Positions 34,722 through 39,003 of a DNA stretch of 39,003 nucleotides are shown here, one piece after another; the first letter of the stretch is position 1; each line of letters starts with the position of its first letter. Location: the NCBI GenBank assembly GCA_964521255.1, contig CAZFRM010000035.1, positions 1 to 39,003 of the forward strand, written 5' to 3'. The notes beneath the pieces were generated by a model. It did no database searches, was not told the origin of the DNA, and was given only the letters and a program-made list of their open reading frames with translations. A program made the translations under genes and the position numbers. This DNA comes from ZC4RG29 sp964521255 (GTDB lineage: Bacteria; Bacteroidota; Bacteroidia; Cytophagales; Cyclobacteriaceae).

Positions 34722-35300
34722 TTAATAGAAATAAATTTTTATAAGCGCTTTCCCTTTTCCAAAATCAATTTGTTCAATTGTAATATTTTTAATGTCCAAT
34801 CCGGTTCTCTCCCGCAATTCTGTTATGAGTTGGTCCTGTTGATCGGGCTTGATATTTTCAAGGGAATAATATTCAATAATCTTAGATTGTTGATTGCGAA
34901 TAAGGCGATTGCCATCTACAAGATACACGGCGCCAATGATCATAGCATTTAATAGGATTATCTCCACGTATGTTCCTTTCATTACAGAATTTATAAGGCC
35001 TAAGGTCATAATAATGAAAAGATAGGTCATATCTTTCATGGTGAGGGTTTCAGTCCTGAAACGCAGTAATGAAAAGGCGGCTAATAAACCAAAGGCACTG
35101 CCTATAGAATTGAATCCTCCTGTTTTATCCAGCATATAGGCCAACAGGAATACAATAAAGTTAAGTAAGAAGAAAGTGAAGAATGAATCCTTCTTTTGAT
35201 ATGTATTATAATATATATAGCGAATCAAAACTATCATTGTTAAGGTGTTAATCAACAACCTAAAAAGGAAATAGGCCGTGAAGATTTGTGATTTATCCAT
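34722..35300 (-). CDS. DUF4956 membrane protein
   Basis: A 192-aa protein from ATG 35300, with four close membrane helices in residues about 10-115 and a C-terminal cytosolic domain of about 70 residues with G-L-D-I-K-N-I-T-I-E-Q-I-D-F-G-K-G. This is the DUF4956 layout: helix bundle followed by a small ferredoxin-like tail, including the G-S-A-F-G-L-L-A-A-F-S-L-L-R-F-R-T signature. DUF4956 genes are known companions of CotH-type kinases and VTC-type polyphosphate polymerases, which fits the adjacent CotH-like gene (1-bp gap). The ORF extended upstream to 35420 would pass through the promoter region and is rejected. Confidence 0.85.
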   Translation of the reverse strand: MDKSQIFTAYFLFRLLINTLTMIVLIRYIYYNTYQKKDSFFTFFLLNFIVFLLAYMLDKTGGFNSIGSAFGLLAAFSLLRFRTETLTMKDMTYLFIIMTLGLINSVMKGTYVEIILLNAMIIGAVYLVDGNRLIRNQQSKIIEYYSLENIKPDQQDQLITELRERTGLDIKNITIEQIDFGKGKALIKIYFY

Positions 35301-35369
35301 AATTAAATATAATAAATATAAAGTGCCTTCTAATTTGCTCTCAATAAATTTGATTACTTTCAATGTGAG

Positions 35370-35455
35370 CATACAATGTCGTAAGCTTCCATAGACGCTG
35401 CGGCAGGCAGGCAAAGCCAATTAAAAAGAAGGGCTTAACTAAACGACATTGTATG
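35370..35455. promoter_or_regulatory. 12-bp inverted repeat in the divergent promoter
   Basis: CATACAATGTCG (35370-35381) is the exact inverse of CGACATTGTATG (35444-35455), with 62 bases between, in the 183-bp region separating the DUF4956 operon and the second CotH-like gene. A second palindromic stretch (AAGCC...GGCTT, about 35413-35435) lies between the arms. It may be an operator shared by both promoters, or the scar of a small inserted repeat. No TAnnTTTG element was clear. Confidence 0.45.
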
Positions 35456-35483
35456 AGCATCGCCAATTTCAGGTTTCATACGT

Positions 35484-36578
35484 ATGACGGGCAGAAAGAT
35501 CATAGCATTAAAAAAGAATATCCTCTTCAGTCTCCTATGGCTGAGCTTTATTTCTCTTTTTTGCACAACTGCCGCTGCCCAACTATCAGAAAATTCTACC
35601 GATGGCCTTTTCGATAGTGATAGTGTTCTGACTATTCAACTTTCCGGCAATATAAAGGACTTGTTAAAGGACCGGTCAGATAACATGAAATATCATCCTA
35701 TCACATTGTCCTACGAAACGAACGACAACGTTAAGGTGTCCATTCCGATAAAAGTAAAAACGCGAGGTCATTTTCGCAGAACACAAGGTAATTGCCGTTA
35801 CCCTCCCCTTTTGCTTAACTTCTCCAAAGAGACTCCTGAAAACTCAATTTTCAAAAATCAGGACAAACTAAAATTAGTTACTCCCTGCATTGACGATAAA
35901 TATGTTGTGTATGAGTATCTCGTTTATAAAATTTACAACCTTATTACAGAGAAAAGTTTTAAAGCCCGGCTGGTAAAAGTGACTTACGATGATAACGGAA
36001 AGAAATCTGATCCTCAATATGGAATTCTTTTAGAAGAAGATGACCAGATGGCTTTGCGAAATAACGCTATCCTTATCAAGGATAAATTGGTAAGACCTGA
36101 ACAAACGCAAACCGATGATTTTTTAAGAACAGCCGTATTTGAATACATGATTGGTAATACAGACTGGTCTGTACAATACTATCAAAATATAAAACTGATT
36201 GCCTCCGACTCGATGAGTATTCCTTCCACCGTTCCCTATGACTTTGATCATGCCGGTATTGTTGGCGCTCCCTATGCCAAACCCGCCAGTGAGTTGTTGC
36301 TGAGTTCCACAAGGCAAAGACGATACCGCGGATACTGCATCATTGATAAATCTTTATTCGATAATACCTTCGCGCTGTTCAATCAAAAGAAAGAAGAAAT
36401 TTATAATGTATACACTAAGTGCCCATTGCTGGACCGTGGCTATGTTAAGTCAACGGTAAAATTCCTGGATCATTTCTATAAAACCATTAACGACAAAAAA
36501 TCCGTGGAGTACGAGTTTGGTTATCCTTGCGATGAGAATGGAACGGGCAATGTTGTGATCAGGGGACTGAAGAAATAA
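35484..36578 (+). CDS. Exported CotH-like kinase-fold protein B
   Basis: A 364-aa exported paralogue of the CotH-like protein at 33698 (signal about 1-33, ending T-A-A-A-Q). Aligned motifs are T-R-G-H-F-R-R (93-99), K-L-V-T-P-C (130-135), E184-E-D-D-Q, G-N225-T-D227-W with N235, and P-Y-D253-F-D255-H-A-G. All positions thought to bind ATP-Mg are kept. It is transcribed away from the DUF4956 operon. The two proteins differ throughout, so the duplication is old, and the target or partner may differ. The ATG at 35484 is well placed before the signal peptide. Kinase activity is inference. Confidence 0.75.
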   Translation: MTGRKIIALKKNILFSLLWLSFISLFCTTAAAQLSENSTDGLFDSDSVLTIQLSGNIKDLLKDRSDNMKYHPITLSYETNDNVKVSIPIKVKTRGHFRRTQGNCRYPPLLLNFSKETPENSIFKNQDKLKLVTPCIDDKYVVYEYLVYKIYNLITEKSFKARLVKVTYDDNGKKSDPQYGILLEEDDQMALRNNAILIKDKLVRPEQTQTDDFLRTAVFEYMIGNTDWSVQYYQNIKLIASDSMSIPSTVPYDFDHAGIVGAPYAKPASELLLSSTRQRRYRGYCIIDKSLFDNTFALFNQKKEEIYNVYTKCPLLDRGYVKSTVKFLDHFYKTINDKKSVEYEFGYPCDENGTGNVVIRGLKK

Positions 36579-36659
36579 TTAGACTGAAAGTAGATGGTCT
36601 CTGGTTCAATTCTAGCTGCTTCATCAATGACCTTTTCAAAGTCATTCTGATCTTAGCCC

Positions 36660-36881
36660 TTGCGTTTTCTTTGCCTGTTATCTTTGGCGCTTAGCGTGAA
36701 CAATGGTGTTGATCCGATTTTTGAACCCCTGTTGGACAACCCTCGCTTTATCGATTTATTAAAACGAATGAACCTGCCTTACGAAACAAGAAAAATAAGA
36801 GCACAAGTATTTCCTTCCTTTCCGTGCATTCAATTGCACAAGATGCTCCTTCAATGGCTGTCATTCCCGAAGACATTGTAA
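36660..36881 (+). pseudogene. Relic of a TPR-type regulator C-terminus
   Basis: A short open stretch containing D-P-I-F-E-P-L-L-D-N-P-R-F-I-D-L-L-K-R-M-N-L-P (36711-36779). This is very close to the C-terminal ending of many bacterial TPR-type regulators and adenylate cyclases, where a D-P-R-F-x-x-L-L-x-R-M-G-L segment is the last block. The upstream sequence is not TPR-like, so the main part of the gene has been lost. No independent function is expected. The remainder of 36579-36930 holds no other gene I can support. Confidence 0.45.
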
Positions 36882-36930
36882 AACCTTCTACGGACGCAAA
36901 GTATCGGTACATCGGTATATTGGCAATTGA

Positions 36931-37350
36931 TCAATTAGCTTTTCCCATTCCAAGTACCAAACCAATAACACCTCCTACGATTGCAGAAAGAAGAGAGTAT
37001 ACAATTACATCAGTAACCGTTCCGGTTAGGTCCATGATATTGCTTGTGTCGTACATGATCATGTCAAACCCAAGTGAAATAAGAAATCCAATGGTTAGCC
37101 CTGCAGAAAAACCTGCGCCAAAAGTCTTGATATTCGCCCACTTCAGAAAAATGTAGGACAGTAATGCGGCATGTGCAAGGTTACCCAGAATCAAAGGCCA
37201 AAACTGCATTTCTATTTTCGTAACACCAGTGGCTGATCCGGCATGAGCGGCAAAGAAACTTTCCAGCAATAAAGCATAAACTACAAAGCCAAGAAGGAAG
37301 AAGACGACACCCCCGACGAGCGTGCCGACCAGGAATTTAGAAGTATTCAT
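36931..37350 (-). CDS. Four-helix membrane protein (DUF1761-like)
   Basis: A 139-aa protein with four predicted membrane helices (about residues 7-29, 49-68, 75-97, 112-135) and little soluble sequence. Layout and length resemble DUF1761-type small integral membrane proteins, but no diagnostic motif is decisive. Function unknown. It sits next to the Ada-type genes with the same orientation, separated by 92 bp, so a shared transcript is not obvious. Confidence 0.6.
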   Translation of the reverse strand: MNTSKFLVGTLVGGVVFFLLGFVVYALLLESFFAAHAGSATGVTKIEMQFWPLILGNLAHAALLSYIFLKWANIKTFGAGFSAGLTIGFLISLGFDMIMYDTSNIMDLTGTVTDVIVYSLLSAIVGGVIGLVLGMGKAN

Positions 37351-37442
37351 AAATGTTGGATTGATTGGTTTAATGGAAGCTACGGATTAATGTACCAATT
37401 GTCAATTAAATGATGTGCCAATCACACTTGTTGATCGGAACA

Positions 37443-38294
37443 TTATGTAATTGGTACATCTAATTTCGCCATCTCCCAACCGATCATGCTTTTCTTTCTC
37501 ACAGGACTCCAACGGTATTCACCTAACACACCATCTTTTCTGATGACGCGGTGACATGGAATGAGATAAGCAATATGATTTGATCCAACCGCCGAACCTA
37601 CAGCCTGCATAGCCTTAGAGCTGTTAACAGACTGCGCTATATTCTGATAGGTTGTTACCTGACCCATTGGAATTTTCAATAGGGCATCCCACACTTTAAT
37701 CTGGAAATTGGTCCCCTTTACAAACAAGTGAAGTTTTGAATTTGCATTTCCTCTATTGAAAATTTGTTGTACAAAATGTCTTGTCAATTCTTCATCGTGA
37801 TGAAAAACAGAGTTATGCCAATGTTCCTTCATACGCTCAAGTGCATAGCGATTATCTTCATCATCATTTAAAAATGACAGCCAGCAAATACCTCTACCGG
37901 TAATACCGAGCAGACAAAGTCCGAAAGGTGTTTCATGGAAACCGTACTCTATTTTAATACCTACTCCTTTCAGTTTATATTCCTGTGGAGTCATCGCTTC
38001 GAGTGTTGTGAATAAATCATAAACCCGCGACTGACTTGAAAGTCCGGCTGATTCTGTAGCCTCAACAAGATTTTTTGTTTCTTCAAGTTTCTGTTTCAAA
38101 AAACCGACCGTAAGAAATTGAAGAAATCTCTTCGGACTGATTCCTGCCCACTCTGTAAAAATTCGTTGAAAGTGAAAAGGACTAATGTGTATCTGTTCAG
38201 CAACTTCATCCAATTCTGGTTGTCGCTGGAAATTTTCTTCAAGGTATAGAATGGCTTGTTCTATGCGCTTGTAATTAATGTGATTTTCTTCCAT
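37443..38294 (-). CDS. AraC-type regulator fused to O6-methylguanine-DNA methyltransferase
   Basis: A 283-aa protein equivalent to the C-terminal two thirds of Ada. Residues about 1-105 are an AraC helix-turn-helix (L-D-E-V-A-E-Q-I-H-I-S-P-F-H-F-Q-R-I-F), and about 190-275 are the alkyltransferase domain with the methyl-acceptor I-P-C-H-R-V-I-R-K-D-G and upstream G-Q-V-T-T-Y-Q-N-I-A. It transfers methyl groups from O6-methylguanine to Cys and may activate genes of the adaptive response. The N-terminal Ada domain is missing here and is encoded by the separate gene 75 bp upstream. ATG 38294 is preferred over 38306. Confidence 0.92.
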   Translation of the reverse strand: MEENHINYKRIEQAILYLEENFQRQPELDEVAEQIHISPFHFQRIFTEWAGISPKRFLQFLTVGFLKQKLEETKNLVEATESAGLSSQSRVYDLFTTLEAMTPQEYKLKGVGIKIEYGFHETPFGLCLLGITGRGICWLSFLNDDEDNRYALERMKEHWHNSVFHHDEELTRHFVQQIFNRGNANSKLHLFVKGTNFQIKVWDALLKIPMGQVTTYQNIAQSVNSSKAMQAVGSAVGSNHIAYLIPCHRVIRKDGVLGEYRWSPVRKKSMIGWEMAKLDVPIT

Positions 38295-38369
38295 TATTAG
38301 TGTCATAAAATTATCATTTTATGATTCAAAAATGCTATTCTTCCTTTGCCTGCTCAACCCGTTTCTTGC

Positions 38370-38678
38370 TTATCTCGTTTTGAAAGGAAATGATTTTGTT
38401 TTGCAGATTGCCGGGAACCCAATAACAACACAGTCAGCAAAATAAATCTGCTGGATAATCTTCCATTCGCGATAACGATATCTCATACAATGACTACAAG
38501 GACGGAAGCCACATAAGATAGCTTCCTCCTCTGAATGAAAGAAAACTCTATTTTCCTTTTTCATTCTTCTGCCTGAACGGCAACTCAACGATCCATAAAT
38601 TTTAAGGTTGAGATTACCGGCAAAAAGAATTTCTTTCTTCCTGATTTTTTCTTTCAGCACTTGACTATCAAGATTCAT
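38370..38678 (-). CDS. Stand-alone Ada metal-binding domain
   Basis: A 102-aa protein with the N-terminal Ada (methylphosphotriester) domain: I-Y-G-S-L-S-C33-R-S-G-R-R-M, N-R-V-F-F, and G-F-R-P-C61-S-H-C64. Relative to E. coli Ada (Cys38, 42, 69, 72), the position of Cys42 is occupied by Arg37, so only three of the four zinc-site cysteines are seen (Cys56 is a possible but unaligned extra). It precedes the AraC-methyltransferase gene on the same strand; together they equal a split Ada. Function as a methyl sensor is probable but weakened by the missing ligand. Start ATG 38678 is preferred over 38690. Confidence 0.75.
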   Translation of the reverse strand: MNLDSQVLKEKIRKKEILFAGNLNLKIYGSLSCRSGRRMKKENRVFFHSEEEAILCGFRPCSHCMRYRYREWKIIQQIYFADCVVIGFPAICKTKSFPFKTR

Positions 38679-38715
38679 GTGCAAGATCATAACACATTTG
38701 GTTTATTTGATTTTC

Positions 38716-38873
38716 GCCACGAAGGCACGAAGACACTAAGTATTCTGGTTGCACTAATTTATTCTTAGTGCCTTTGTGCCTTAGTGGCATAAAAGATTTT
38801 AAGTTGCATCATGAAAAATAATCCCCATAGCATAACGCACACCAGATTTTATTTCACTTACTCCATGATTCTT
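38716..38873. repeat. 158-bp tandem repeat, copy 1
   Basis: A hairpin unit followed by a spacer. Arm 1 (38716-38740, starting GCCACGAAGGCACGAAGAC) and arm 2 (38764-38788, ending CCTTAGTGGC) are inverted matches with a few differences, separated by 23 bases. The 40-base spacer part ending GCATAACGCACACCAG is identical to copy 2. I see no open gene in 38691-39003. Confidence 0.85.
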
Positions 38874-39003
38874 GCCACAAAAGCACGAAGACACTAAGTA
38901 TTGTGGTTTCATTAATTTCTTCTTAGTGCCTTTGTGCCTTTGTGGCAAAAAAGATTTTAAGTTGCATCATGAAAAATAATCCCCATAGCATAACGCACAC
39001 CAG
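38874..39003. repeat. 158-bp tandem repeat, copy 2 (cut by window end)
   Basis: Starts exactly 158 bases after copy 1. Arms are 38874-38898 and 38922-38946, and the spacer stops at the window edge after the shared GCATAACGCACACCAG. The left arm has several substitutions relative to copy 1, while the spacer is nearly identical. More copies may follow outside the window. Confidence 0.85.

Noticed and set aside
36579..36690. Permease-like fragment upstream of the TPR relic
   Set aside because: A short hydrophobic stretch (L-F-K-V-I-L-I-L-A-L-A-F-S-L-P) is visible, but it is too short and unspecific to call.
36824..37156. 110-aa plus-strand gene
   Set aside because: It is antisense to the four-helix membrane protein, which has regular hydrophobic helices and a good start.
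38716..39003. CRISPR array
   Set aside because: Units are 158 bp with internal inverted arms and the supposed spacers are nearly identical, unlike CRISPR.

Overview
The window looks like a chromosomal segment of a Bacteroidota bacterium, most likely of the order Cytophagales. Supporting signs are an eukaryote-like GT3 glycogen synthase, a TonB receptor paired with a BtuG-like surface lipoprotein, many Gln-after-signal exported proteins, TAnnTTTG-type promoter elements and an AT-rich, SD-poor style of gene start. No rRNA, tRNA, CRISPR array or intact transposase was seen. Most genes are ordinary housekeeping, envelope and carbohydrate genes, broken up by small accessory patches.

Layout. 1-3.2 kb: a DUF2461 protein and an AsmA-like envelope protein. 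3.3-4.6 kb: an intact ~260-aa gene overlapping a PIN-domain nuclease gene that is wrecked by two frameshifts, probably a decayed toxin-antitoxin-like pair. 4.6-9.8 kb: RmuC, ornithine aminotransferase, and a CHASE2 membrane sensor with an exported FecR-like partner. 9.8-14.9 kb: a MeaB GTPase facing a cobalamin-riboswitch operon (BtuB-like receptor, BtuG-like beta-propeller lipoprotein, and an unusual DUF5522/PP-loop ATPase fusion). 15-19 kb: a lipocalin-like protein, a beta-lactamase-fold lipoprotein, and a DgcN/DgcA-type pair that suggests D-glutamate or peptidoglycan-derived amino acid catabolism.

19-21.1 kb is an accessory island of small minus-strand genes. Two lipoprotein genes (one frameshifted) each lie between the same two repeat types, like gene cassettes. 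21-25.2 kb: a phosphate-selective-type porin and ClpB with a clear terminator. 25.3-32 kb: glycogen synthase, a GH20 beta-N-acetylhexosaminidase, a TPR/SLOG-like/degenerate nucleotide cyclase protein, and a Tat-exported sugar isomerase/epimerase-like protein.

32.2-36.6 kb is the most interesting part: a tight operon of a DUF4956 membrane protein, an exported CotH-like kinase-fold protein and a purple-acid-phosphatase-like metallophosphoesterase, divergent from a second CotH-like paralogue. Both paralogues keep the kinase-like D...N...DxD residues, so the locus may be an extracytoplasmic phosphorylation/dephosphorylation system (inference). 36.6-39 kb: a relic of a lost gene, a small membrane protein, a split Ada-type alkylation-repair locus, and two tandem copies of a 158-bp hairpin-bearing repeat that runs off the window end.
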